36,838 nucleotides of DNA from Saprospiraceae bacterium (GTDB lineage: Bacteria > Bacteroidota > Bacteroidia > Chitinophagales > Saprospiraceae). The DNA lies in the NCBI GenBank assembly GCA_020629845.1, contig JAHDCQ010000018.1, positions 1 through 36,838 on the forward strand, written 5' to 3'. Below, one piece after another: positions 18,819 through 28,000 of the stretch. Position 1 is the first letter of the stretch. Each line of letters starts with the position of its first letter. The notes below the pieces were generated by a model. The model ran no database searches and was not told the DNA's origin. It was given only the letters and a program-made list of their open reading frames with translations. Both the position numbers and the translations under genes were made by a program.

Positions 18819-19868
18819 ATGAAAACTTACTACATCTTACTTACATTTCTTTTTTGTTACTCCATTGCCCAAGCACAAGACCCCTATTTTTCGCAATACA
18901 ATGCCGCCTCGCAGCAAACCAATCCTGTGATGACGGGCTTATTTGAAGGCGATTTTCGAGCGAATATCAACTACCGCGAGCAATGGGGAAGTGTAACCGA
19001 AACACGTCCATATCGCACAATGGCGGCAGGTTTTGACGTGAAAAAAAATATCCTAAAACGCGACTATTTAGGCATAGGTGTCACCGCTATGCGCGATGAG
19101 GCACAAGCTGCAAATTTGACTCAAAATCGCGCACATGTATCCGTAGCCTATGCCAAGCATGTAGGCGGAAGTAGCCGTCGTAGAACGGATCAATATCTTA
19201 TCGCGGCAGGACAATTTGGCTTGGGACAAAATATGCTATCTGCTCAAAACCTTTGGTTTTCTAACCAATATGATGCGACTGCTGGCGTAGTAAATTTTGC
19301 TGCCGATTCGGGCGAGATGATGATTAACAATAACTCACCGCTTTACATGGATGCCAATGCAGGCTTGATGTGGTATGGTTTATTCGGAGAAGCGCGAAGT
19401 CTCTACTTTGGCGCATCGGCACATCATTTAAATACGCCAAATATTAGCTTTTTTGAAGGCACACGCGCTACACTAGACCGTCGCTACTCTGTACAAGCAG
19501 GCGGGGAATTGCCGATTTCTAAAAATTTAAGTCTGCTGCCTAGTATCGTAGGTATGCTACAAGGCTCTGCTATGCAAATTATTGGTGGTGGTAGTTTCCG
19601 CTACAATAGCCGCGACCTGAAAGAAATCGCACTGCGCATGGGCGCGTGGGGACACCTCAGCAATAAGCTAGAAAGTGGTATGCTGATGAATGCTGTCATC
19701 CTCGGTGCAGCTATTGAGATGGAGCAATTGCAAATCGGCTTAAGCTACGACTTAACGACTTCTCAACTCTCGCAACTCAATAATGGGCGCGGGGCGTTTG
19801 AGTTGGCAATAACGTATATTAAACCTACGAAAGGTCGCCGTAAGAAGGTGAATTGTCCGAAATTCTAA
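18819..19868 (+). CDS. PorP/SprF family type IX secretion outer-membrane protein
   Basis: The 349-residue product begins with a signal peptide (MKTYYILLTFLFCYSIAQAQ) and the mature start QDPYFSQYNAASQQTNPVMTG that is diagnostic for PorP/SprF proteins, followed by NINYREQWG, DYLGIGVTAMRDEAQ, and a GIS-like beta-barrel to the end. In Flavobacterium, SprF is needed for surface delivery of SprB, and type B C-terminal domains require a cognate PorP/SprF-like protein; the position right behind a type B adhesin fits that pairing. The C-terminal tail is basic (KPTKGRRKKVNCPKF). A palindrome follows the stop. Confidence 0.93.
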   Translation: MKTYYILLTFLFCYSIAQAQDPYFSQYNAASQQTNPVMTGLFEGDFRANINYREQWGSVTETRPYRTMAAGFDVKKNILKRDYLGIGVTAMRDEAQAANLTQNRAHVSVAYAKHVGGSSRRRTDQYLIAAGQFGLGQNMLSAQNLWFSNQYDATAGVVNFAADSGEMMINNNSPLYMDANAGLMWYGLFGEARSLYFGASAHHLNTPNISFFEGTRATLDRRYSVQAGGELPISKNLSLLPSIVGMLQGSAMQIIGGGSFRYNSRDLKEIALRMGAWGHLSNKLESGMLMNAVILGAAIEMEQLQIGLSYDLTTSQLSQLNNGRGAFELAITYIKPTKGRRKKVNCPKF

Positions 19869-19870
19869 TA

Positions 19871-19946
19871 GTAACTGCCAAGTGCTACTTGACGCATGTC
19901 CTATCTAGCAAAATGCGTCTTTAGTCAAGTATCACTTGGCAGTTAC
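19871..19946. repeat. Palindrome (D) after the PorP/SprF gene
   Basis: Arms 19871-19893 and 19924-19946 are complementary at 22 of 23 positions; a nested GCAT/ATGC pair (19894-19897, 19913-19916) continues the stem. It starts 2 bp after the PorP/SprF stop. It lacks a T-run on either side, so it is a poor classical terminator despite the location. Confidence 0.8.
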
Positions 19947-19997
19947 AATCTCCTTGTTCCTTTCTCCAAAACCAACGTTATGCCCTAAAGCACGATT

Positions 19998-20975
19998 ATG
20001 AAAATCCGCTATCCGCTTATTATTCTCTTTCTGTTTGGATTATTTACTTGTACAAAAGGCGACGATGTACCTCAATATATTGACATAGATGCCCAAGACC
20101 TTATTATCGGCAGAGTACTTGGATTGTATTTGATAGACAATCAACTCATCTTTCAAGATGTTTTGGGCAATGCGTATTGGATAGATACCTTACAAAAACG
20201 TTTGCAATTGGTTTGTGTAGACTCCGTACCAAAATTTTATAGGGATGTAGGCTTAGAAGATGAAGACTATAAGATTTCTTCCTGCTGCCGAGGTGAATGG
20301 GGAGGTAGCGTTTTTTTTGAGGATAAACAAACAGGTGAGGTCTATTCTACTAAAATTACCTGCTTGGTGAATGTGGATACGTTTAATCAGACTTACTATC
20401 TTTTTGATTATTTGGGACATGGTAGGGGAAGCTCTAGCATAACCAAGATTGAGAAAGTAAATGCACTGCCACAGCCTGATAATTTTGATACTAGATTTCC
20501 TTGTATTTGGTATCATACACTTTTTGATACAGAAGCCTATTTTAAATATAGAGATTCTGTAAAGCAATTCTTTCTAGGAGATACCTTGATTAACAAACAT
20601 CTTATAAATGCTTATTTCCCTAGTCTTTCTCAGATTGAAATTGTGCATGGGTTTCGAAATAGTCGAGAATTAAAGTTTCTCTATGTAGATGCGAAAAATT
20701 TAAACTGGGGAACGCTTCAAAATGGCAAATTAAAACAACTACAAGTACTTACAGATACGACTTATCAAGGAGAATATATTAATACTTATAAAATAGAAAA
20801 TGATAAAAGTCTTTTTGTGTTATCACAATATAATTCATACTACCATAATGTACTACCGAAATTCAACGCAAATACCTTTCTCATTCAAATTGATAAAACC
20901 TCATTACAATCCAAAACCTATCGCATCAATTTTGGAGATGAAAACGCTGAAAAACCTCAAACAATAACCAAGTAA
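19998..20975 (+). CDS. Hypothetical exported protein, probable lipoprotein
   Basis: I do not recognise a family. The 325-residue product starts MKIRYPLIILFLFGLFTCTKGDD, a hydrophobic segment followed by Cys18 in a loose lipobox (LFTC) and an acidic patch (KGDD) like the surface-export signals seen on Bacteroidota lipoproteins. The body is rich in Tyr, Asp and Phe with alternating short strands and no membrane helices, which suggests a beta-rich soluble domain. Two adjacent cysteines occur in ISSCCRGEWGG. It stands alone between the PorP/SprF gene and miaB, both in the same direction. Surface location is inference. Confidence 0.65.
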   Translation: MKIRYPLIILFLFGLFTCTKGDDVPQYIDIDAQDLIIGRVLGLYLIDNQLIFQDVLGNAYWIDTLQKRLQLVCVDSVPKFYRDVGLEDEDYKISSCCRGEWGGSVFFEDKQTGEVYSTKITCLVNVDTFNQTYYLFDYLGHGRGSSSITKIEKVNALPQPDNFDTRFPCIWYHTLFDTEAYFKYRDSVKQFFLGDTLINKHLINAYFPSLSQIEIVHGFRNSRELKFLYVDAKNLNWGTLQNGKLKQLQVLTDTTYQGEYINTYKIENDKSLFVLSQYNSYYHNVLPKFNANTFLIQIDKTSLQSKTYRINFGDENAEKPQTITK

Positions 20976-20977
20976 GC

Positions 20978-21009
20978 CTGTCATTTTGTCATAAAAAAGC
21001 ATATCTTTG
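20978..21009 (+). promoter_or_regulatory. Promoter of miaB
   Basis: TATCTTTG at 21002-21009 is a perfect TAnnTTTG box; CTG at 20978-20980 sits 21 nt upstream. Start of transcription would be near 21015, about 50 nt before the ATG. The leader contains two copies of TTCAAAATT (about 21036-21062), a low-complexity AT-rich feature. Confidence 0.55.
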
Positions 21010-21066
21010 CGCCACTTTAGGTAAAACGAAGTATTCAAAATTCGTCATTCACAATTCAAAATTGAG

Positions 21067-22485
21067 ATGTACAACGACAATCCGACCTTAGAGGGCGTTA
21101 CAAAAGAGATTATCAAAGAACGACAGGGCGAGGTCTTTTTTAAAGAAGCGGAAGGCGCGAAACGGTTTTATATTGAGAGCTATGGTTGTCAGATGAACTT
21201 TAGCGATAGCGAAATTGTGGCTTCCATCCTGTCAGAAGCGGGCTATGCGCCGACGCGTAATATGGAAGAATCGGATTTGATTCTGATAAATACTTGTTCC
21301 ATTCGAGAGAAGGCGGAGGACACCGTGCGTCGTCGTTTGCGGGTGTTTGATAAGGTGAAGGACAATCGCCCTGGTACACTCGTTGGAGTGCTAGGCTGCA
21401 TGGCAGAACGCCTAAAAAAGAAATTCCTAGAGCAAGAGAAACTCGTAGATTTAGTGGTTGGCCCAGATGCTTATCGAGACTTACCGAATCTAGTAGGGGA
21501 GGCAGAAGAAGGCGAAAAAGGCGTAAATGTCCTACTGAGTCGAGAAGAGACTTATGCGGATATTAGTCCTTTGCGTTTGGGGTCGAATGGCATTACGGCT
21601 TTCATTTCCATTATGCGCGGTTGTGATAATATGTGTTCGTTTTGCGTGGTGCCGTTCACGCGTGGGCGCGAGCGTAGTCGAAATGCCTTTAGTGTGGTAG
21701 CGGAAGCGACGGATTTATACAATAAAGGCTATCGGGAAGTGACGCTTTTGGGGCAGAATGTGGACTCCTATAAGTGGCAACACCCTGAAACGGAGGAGAC
21801 GGTGACTTTTGCGAACTTGCTAGAAATGGTCGCCAAAGTACATCCTGATTTGCGGGTGCGCTTCTCGACTTCGCATCCGAAAGACATCACCGATGATGTG
21901 CTGTATACGATGCGTGATTATGAGAATATTTGCAACTATATTCATTTACCTGTACAGTCAGGCAATAGTCGTGTGTTGAAGCTCATGAACCGCACCTACG
22001 ACCGCGAATGGTATATGAATAAGGTGCGCCGCATCTATGAAATTATTCCTGATTGCGCGATTTCTTCGGATATGATTGCAGGTTTCTGTACGGAAACGGA
22101 GGAGGAACATCAAGAGACGCTGAGCATGATGGAGTTTGCGAAATATAGCATGGCGTATATGTTCTTCTACTCGGAACGTCCTGGTACATTGGCAGCGCGA
22201 AAGTATGAGGATGATATTCCGCTAGAGGTGAAAAAGCGACGTTTGCAAGAGATTATTCGTCTGCAAAATCAGATTTCCTATCAGCATAGTCAGGCGGATA
22301 TTGGGAAGACGTTTAAAGTATTGATTGAAGGCGATTCTAAGCGTTCGGCGGATGATTTCAAGGGGCGAAATTCGCAAAATAAGATGGTTATTTTCCCGAA
22401 GAAAGGCGATTTCAAAGCTGGAGATTATGTGCATGTGCGTGTGACGGATGCAACGAGCGCGACTTTGAAGGGGGAATTGGTTTAA
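21067..22485 (+). CDS. miaB: tRNA-2-methylthio-N6-dimethylallyladenosine synthase MiaB
   Basis: MiaB adds a methylthio group to i6A37 of tRNAs that read UNN codons, using two iron-sulfur clusters and SAM. The 472-residue product has the N-terminal UPF0004 domain with cluster cysteines Cys41 (YGCQMN), Cys77 (NTCSIR) and Cys111 (GCMAE), the radical-SAM motif Cys186-x3-Cys190-x2-Cys193 ([10 protein letters not shown]) followed by [12 protein letters not shown], and a C-terminal TRAM domain (about 405-472). VPFTRGRE and the short linkers favour MiaB over RimO or MtaB. The gene leads a likely operon with the toxin-antitoxin pair and the sigma-54 activator. tRNA-Leu(UAA) at 34762-35092 would be one substrate. 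Confidence 0.96.
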   Translation: MYNDNPTLEGVTKEIIKERQGEVFFKEAEGAKRFYIESYGCQMNFSDSEIVASILSEAGYAPTRNMEESDLILINTCSIREKAEDTVRRRLRVFDKVKDNRPGTLVGVLGCMAERLKKKFLEQEKLVDLVVGPDAYRDLPNLVGEAEEGEKGVNVLLSREETYADISPLRLGSNGITAFISIMRGCDNMCSFCVVPFTRGRERSRNAFSVVAEATDLYNKGYREVTLLGQNVDSYKWQHPETEETVTFANLLEMVAKVHPDLRVRFSTSHPKDITDDVLYTMRDYENICNYIHLPVQSGNSRVLKLMNRTYDREWYMNKVRRIYEIIPDCAISSDMIAGFCTETEEEHQETLSMMEFAKYSMAYMFFYSERPGTLAARKYEDDIPLEVKKRRLQEIIRLQNQISYQHSQADIGKTFKVLIEGDSKRSADDFKGRNSQNKMVIFPKKGDFKAGDYVHVRVTDATSATLKGELV

Positions 22486-22510
22486 CTTTAACCACACAAG
22501 AAAAAATACT

Positions 22511-22720
22511 ATGTCCACAAATGTTCAAGCTATAATCAATGAGATAAATACTCTTCAATTGCAGGAGCTAGAAATAGTTAGACAGGAGGTGAATCAGAAA
22601 ATTAAACGTTTGATGCGTGTAGAGGCGATTTTGTCAGAAGTTATGGGAATTGGCAAAGGTATTTGGACACAGGACGCTCAAGAATATGTAAATGATTTGA
22701 GAGAAGATAGAATATTTTAA
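22511..22720 (+). CDS. Putative antitoxin (VapB-like) of the PIN toxin
   Basis: This 69-residue protein is small, charged and mostly helical (MSTNVQAIINEINTLQLQEL..., KIKRLMRVEAILSEVM), with a C-terminal segment GKGIWTQDAQEYVNDLRED that has the look of the part of VapB-type antitoxins that wraps the toxin. I do not see a clear AbrB, MetJ or Phd DNA-binding motif, so assignment rests mainly on position: it ends 11 bp before a PIN-domain gene. It starts 25 bp after the miaB stop, so it is likely co-transcribed with miaB, although such pairs often have their own promoter. Confidence 0.7.
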   Translation: MSTNVQAIINEINTLQLQELEIVRQEVNQKIKRLMRVEAILSEVMGIGKGIWTQDAQEYVNDLREDRIF

Positions 22721-22731
22721 AAAACTACTCC

Positions 22732-23139
22732 ATGAAAATCTTTATTGATACAGCACCCTTTATTTATTTAATTGAAAATCATCCTGTATTTGGAGAACTA
22801 GCCAAAGAGGTATTAAATACGGCATTTTTAAATGATGATGAGCTAATTACTAGTGTAGTGACTTTGGCAGAATTTGGTGTAAAACCTGAAAGAGAAAATC
22901 GCCAAGATGTTATAGAGAAATTTGAAAAAATGCTCTTTGATTTAAGTATATCTGTAATTGACATAGATAAAGGAACTGCTAAAACAGCTTACCAACTTCG
23001 CGCTAGATATAAAGGATTAAAAGGAATGGATGCTTTTCAGCTTGCAGTAGCACTCAATGAAAATTGTGATAAATTTGTTACTCATGACAAGAAGTTGAAA
23101 ATCATTACTGAAATTGAAGTGGTAGCTTTAGACGATTAA
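22732..23139 (+). CDS. PIN-domain ribonuclease toxin (VapC-like)
   Basis: The 135-residue product is a complete PIN domain. The four acidic metal-binding residues are in place: Asp6 (FIDTAPFIY), Glu47 (TLAEFG), Asp100 (KGMDAFQLA) and Asp119 (VTHDKKL). VapC toxins cleave tRNA or rRNA and are neutralised by a protein antitoxin encoded just upstream, as here. It ends one base before the start codon of the sigma-54 activator gene, so translation of that gene may be coupled to it. The catalytic set is intact, so the toxin is probably active; its RNA target cannot be predicted. Confidence 0.88.
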   Translation: MKIFIDTAPFIYLIENHPVFGELAKEVLNTAFLNDDELITSVVTLAEFGVKPERENRQDVIEKFEKMLFDLSISVIDIDKGTAKTAYQLRARYKGLKGMDAFQLAVALNENCDKFVTHDKKLKIITEIEVVALDD

Positions 23140-23140
23140 A

Positions 23141-24424
23141 ATGAACTTACAATCCATAAAACAACGCTTTGGAATTATTGGTCGCTCGGAGGCTTTGGAT
23201 AGAGCTTTAGATACGGCGGTGCGCGTGGCAAGTACGGATTTATCGGTACTTATCACAGGCGAGAGTGGCGTGGGAAAAGAAGTATTTTCCAAAATCATTC
23301 ATAGTCTTAGTCCTCGAAAGCATAATAAATTCATCGCGGTAAACTGTGGAGCAATCCCGGCTGGAACGATAAATTCGGAGTTGTTTGGGCATGAGAAAGG
23401 CGCGTTCACAGGCGCGACGAGTGACCGCAAAGGTTACTTTGAAACAGTGGATGGTGGAACGATTTTCTTAGATGAAATCGGGGAAATGCCACTCGATACA
23501 CAAGCTTATTTACTGCGTGTGTTGGAGTCAGGAGAGTTTATAAAAGTAGGTTCATCGAAGGCATTGCGAACAGATGTACGCGTAGTAGCAGCCACAAATG
23601 TAAATTTGACCGAAAAAATCAAAAAAGGAAAGTTCCGCGAAGACCTCTATTATCGCCTACGACGTGTGCCGATAGAAGTGCCTGCGTTGCGCGAACGTAA
23701 GGAGGACATTTATATGCTTTTCCGAAAATTTGCAGTAGATTTTGCGGAAAAATACCATACATCGCCCATTCAATTGGATGAAAAATCGCGTTTACTCCTT
23801 GAAAATTATCGTTGGCCAGGCAACATTCGTGAATTGCGAAATATTGCGGAGCAAATCTCCGTACTTTCGGAAGATAGAGTCGTAACTGCCGAGGATTTAA
23901 TCGAGTATATCCCGAATATTCTAAACCGAAATTTACCCACTTTACACCATAGCGAGCAAGAGTCTTCTGATAATGGCATGCAAGAGCGTGAAATCCTCTA
24001 CAAGCTGCTTTTCGATATGAAAAAGGATATGAATGACCTGAAAGGCTTGCTTTTCGAAGTCATCAATCGCAATGATTTGAGTGTGCCTGATGTGCGCCAA
24101 TTCAATCAATTGCAAGTGCAAGCAGTTGAAACTTATAAGCCAAGTCCAAGTTTTCATAGCGAGCGTCCTACCTTTACGCCTACGCCTAATCATGACGACG
24201 ACTATTATGAAACAGATTCAGGCGTTGATATTATTCTTAATGGAGAACATGATGAATATGATAATGCAGAGGTATTGGAAGAAAATCTTTCGCTAGAAGA
24301 AAATGAAAAAAATCTGATTCGCCGTGCGTTAGAAAAGCACAATGGTCGTCGTAAAGATGCAGCAGGAGATTTAGGGATTTCAGAGCGGACATTGTATCGG
24401 AAGATTAAGGAGTATGATCTTTAG
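23141..24424 (+). CDS. Sigma-54-dependent transcriptional activator without receiver domain
   Basis: The 427-residue product starts almost directly with the AAA+ sigma-54 interaction domain (about 12-240): Walker A GESGVGKE at 40-47, the sigma-54 contact loop GAFTGA at 87-92, Walker B GTIFLDE at 106-112, and GNIRELRN near the end of the module. A low-complexity acidic linker (about 265-380) leads to a Fis-type helix-turn-helix (about 385-427; RRALEKHNGRRKDAAGDLGI). No N-terminal receiver, GAF or PAS domain is present, so activity must be controlled by level or by another protein. In many Bacteroidota this gene directly follows miaB and is followed by lptE; here VapBC-like genes intervene and lptE is missing. 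Confidence 0.93.
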   Translation: MNLQSIKQRFGIIGRSEALDRALDTAVRVASTDLSVLITGESGVGKEVFSKIIHSLSPRKHNKFIAVNCGAIPAGTINSELFGHEKGAFTGATSDRKGYFETVDGGTIFLDEIGEMPLDTQAYLLRVLESGEFIKVGSSKALRTDVRVVAATNVNLTEKIKKGKFREDLYYRLRRVPIEVPALRERKEDIYMLFRKFAVDFAEKYHTSPIQLDEKSRLLLENYRWPGNIRELRNIAEQISVLSEDRVVTAEDLIEYIPNILNRNLPTLHHSEQESSDNGMQEREILYKLLFDMKKDMNDLKGLLFEVINRNDLSVPDVRQFNQLQVQAVETYKPSPSFHSERPTFTPTPNHDDDYYETDSGVDIILNGEHDEYDNAEVLEENLSLEENEKNLIRRALEKHNGRRKDAAGDLGISERTLYRKIKEYDL

Positions 24425-24582
24425 GGAGCAGGTAAAAAATAACCTACCCATTTGTCTTGTTCTTTTTACCAATTGCATCGTTGCTCATCAGTTACAGAAC
24501 CAGCTATGCGCCTTCTTCGCGCCTTGCCATTGGAAAAAATAACGAATCCAAATTATGGGTAGGTTATTTTTTGCCTGCTCCC
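24424..24582. repeat. Long palindrome (E) after the sigma-54 activator gene
   Basis: Arms 24424-24450 and 24556-24582 (27 nt) pair throughout, with one T-G pair. The symmetry continues inward less perfectly: about 24451-24477 against the complement of about 24528-24555 share TTTG, CCAAT and T-runs. The total stem is near 55 bp, with an inner loop near 50 nt. The left arm starts on the last base of the stop codon and the right arm ends 5 bp before the KilA-N remnant. Confidence 0.85.
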
Positions 24583-24586
24583 TTAA

Positions 24587-24955
24587 CAACTTTTTAATTG
24601 GGGCGAATTCGACTTAATTAGAAATAAATCGGGTGTAAACAGTTTCAGTCTTTCGGTTAAACAATGGATTACACGTACTAACGCATTAGGAATACGTGCA
24701 AAGCCAGGGCGTTATGGAGGAACTTATGCACATAAAGACATTGCAGTACATTTTTCAACTTGGTTTAGTCCTGCTACTTACCTATACCTTGTCAAAGAAT
24801 TTCAGAGATTGAAGGAGGAGGAGAGTCAGCTTAAAAAGCTGCGTTGGCATATTAGCAAAATTACAGATAATATAGATGAAGTGCGTAATCTACTAGATAC
24901 TATTCCAGAACAAGAGCCTAATCGAAATCGCTTGAATCCTTCAAAAGATATTTAA
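24587..24955 (+). pseudogene. KilA-N domain gene remnant, 5'-truncated
   Basis: An open frame without a start codon (in-frame stop at 24584-24586, TAA at 24953-24955) encodes 122 residues. It contains the second half of a KilA-N domain: EFDLIRNKSGVNSFSLSVKQ, then TNALGIRAKPGRYGGTYAHK, DIAVHFSTWFSP and LYLVKEFQRLKEEE. KilA-N is a DNA-binding domain of phages, large DNA viruses and mobile or accessory genes. Full-length bacterial members have about 100 more residues upstream (start, first half of the domain) and a longer C-terminal part; here the sequence after LKKLRWHISKIT departs from the family and stops early. No Met is available for an alternative start near the front. It is most likely a broken gene left by insertion or deletion next to palindrome E. 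Confidence 0.8.
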
Positions 24956-25079
24956 ATTAATTAGGCTTCCAATCCCAAAGCCCCTCTTAATTTTTCCCTA
25001 AAACCCCAATAAATCCTTATCTTAGCCACGTTTTAACCCTGTCACATTTTTTCACTAGCTAAATAGACTACACTACCTA

Positions 25080-28000
25080 ATGAGAAAGATTGCTATCCTA
25101 GCCATGTTGCTTTGGGCGAGTACACAAGCCTTAGCGCAGCAAACAGAAGTAGAACTGGATTTCCAACATTTACTAACGCAAAAAGCAGAAACGGAGCATA
25201 ATCATGCGCATCCACATCATTATTTTTCTGGTACAAGTTTGGTAGAATTAAAAGAAATAGGGGAACGCGCAGTAGATGTGTATCTGGAACTGACAGATGA
25301 ATCCCTACGCGAATTGGATGAACATGCCCAAGAAGAATACGTAGTGGTGATGCACTATATGTTGGAAAGTTTAGGCAAGCAAGTGCGAAATATTTTTGTA
25401 CGAAGCAGTCGCAGCGATTTTCGCCCTGTTTCGGATTATATTTTTGAAGAAGATACACCAATTGCCGAATATTACACTCCTGAAAATAAAGACCCATTTC
25501 CCCAAATAGAAGGAAATATAAGCGAGTACGCCTTTCAGAAAAATAATCCACAAATAGGGCAAGCACGACCTTCGGGTGCATTATCTGGAAAAACAGTATG
25601 GCTGAGTCCTGGGCACGGTTGGATTTATTACACCTCACTAGGGCGATATGCCACGCAGCGTGGCAACAATAACGATATGGTAGAGGATTTCGGTACAATA
25701 GAAGCAGTAGGTTACTATCTGCTAAAATACCTCTGGAATGCAGGCGCAAATGTCTGGATGGTACGCGAACGCGACTTCAACACCAACGAAGTCATTGTAG
25801 ATAATGATAGTGCAGCATCAGGCTATTCCGAAACGGGCTCTTGGAGTACGAGTGGTTCATCAGGCTACGGTGGTGGCACCTATCGTTTCGCCAATACTAC
25901 CGCTACTGAAACTGCAACAGCAATTTACGAACCTAATATTCCGAAAGAAGGCTGGTATTGGGTATCCGTTTATTTCCGCGAAGGCGGCAATCGCCCGGTA
26001 GATACGCGCTATAGAGTACAACATGCGGGCGGTGAAACTGTCGTAAGCATTAGTCAAGAAGTACATGGGCAAACTTGGGTGTATTTGGGGCAATTCTATT
26101 TCGATGCAGGCACGAATGGGCGCGTGATTTTGACCAATGAATCCTCGGATGTGGGACAGGCACTCATTTCCGATGCCGTTCGTTTTGGCGGTGGTACAGG
26201 AACAATAGAAGACTGCGACGTATCAGGCGTAGGTACGAGTGGCGAACCGCGTTTCGAGGAAGGCGCGCAACTGTTTGCACGTTATATGGGCTATCCTACT
26301 TGCGATGGCGACGTAAGTATTCGCCCGAAATATGCGGAGTGGGAACTCGCAAAAGGTTCAGCAGCCGAGCAGAACAATCTAGCGACAGGCGATATTAATT
26401 CCGTCTATGTTTCTTGGCACACCAATGCAGGAGGTGGTACAGGCACGTCCTCTTTTATCTACGATCCTGCGAGTTTTATCAATGACCCTAATCCTAATCC
26501 AACGGGCTGTAGTGGTGCACCTGGTGGTACAGCAAGTGGGCGTTTGCGCAATTTTATTCACAATGAAGTCATTTCCGATGTGCGTGCTGAATATGACCCT
26601 ACTTGGACGGATAGAGGGTTAAAATGTGCCAATTTTGGAGAATTACGAAACCTCTCTACTATGCCTGGAGCACTCTTCGAGATGGGATTTCATGATAATG
26701 CGGATGATGCAGAAGCCATCACGACCCCCGATTATCGAAAAATAGTAGCACGTGCCGTATATCAAGGCATTGTGCAGTTCTATAACTACTACGACAATAA
26801 TATTACCACTACTTATCTACCCGAACCGCCTACGCATGCCTATGCGCGTAATTCAGGCGCAGGACAAGTGACGCTTACTTGGCAAGCACCTCCTACAGGC
26901 ACTGCTGGGGGAGCTGCTGCTACTGGCTATAAAGTTTATATGAGTACGCACGGTAAAGGCTTTGCGGATGGCGATGCCGTAACGGGTACTTCTTATACGG
27001 TTTCAGGCTTGCAGCCGTCTACTACCTATTATTTCCGAGTAGCGGCTACTAATGTTGGCGGCGAATCGTTCCCGACTTCGGTAGTGGCAGTTCGTACGCC
27101 TCCTGCTGGCGAAACGGCTACACCTTTTCTTATCGTAGATGGCTTCGACCGACTACAACGCTCACAGATGGTGTATACTTACGATAGTGCGCCACTTGGC
27201 AATCTTTACCGAGGTTTCTTAGAGGTGATGAATAGCTACACCTACATGGTGGAACATGCACGTGCGATGGAAGCTTGCTGCGACCAAGCCTTCGATGGTG
27301 CAAGCAATGAAGCTGTGATTTCGGGGGCGGTGACACTTGGGAATTATGAACTCATAGATTGGATTTGTGGGGAAGAATCTACTGCGGATAATACGCTAAA
27401 TGTGACAGAACGTACGTTAGTACAAAATTTCTTAGATGGCGGTGGCAACCTCATCATTTCAGGCGCGGAAATTGGCTGGGATATTGGACGTTCTGGTTCA
27501 GGAAATGCGGCAGTGAGTTTCTATAATAATTACTTGAAAGCGACTTATGCAGGCGATGATGGGGCTACTTATAATTTTGCAGGAAGTGGAATTTATGCAG
27601 GTATTAGTAGTAGTTTCGATAATGGCACAAGCTGTATTTATGATGTCAATTTCCCTGACCGACTTTCTCCTACGGCTGGCGCGACGGCAGTATTGACTTA
27701 TTCAGGAGGTACAGGCGACGGTGCGGCAGTTGCTTACAAAGGTTCTGATTTTGGAGTCGTGAATTTTGGTTTTCCAATCGAGACAGTTACTGATGCCGCA
27801 GTACGGGAAGAACTGCTTTGTAATGCGATAGAGTTTTTGGTGTTAGATGATGCAACAGTAGATTGTGATGCAACGATTATTCGTGCAAAAGCCTTTCTAC
27901 AAGGGCCTTATGTAGGTGCAAATATGGCAACGGCTCTAGAAACGAATGGTATCATTCCACTCACGCAACCTTACACTACTGCACCTTTCAATTATGCAGG

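Noticed and set aside
19871-19946. Palindrome considered as an insertion-sequence end or attachment site
   Set aside because: No transposase or integrase gene, no target-site duplication visible, and no second copy in the window.
25093-25749. 218-codon open frame antisense to the amidase gene
   Set aside because: It lies wholly opposite a well-supported gene with recognised catalytic motifs and its translation shows no family features.
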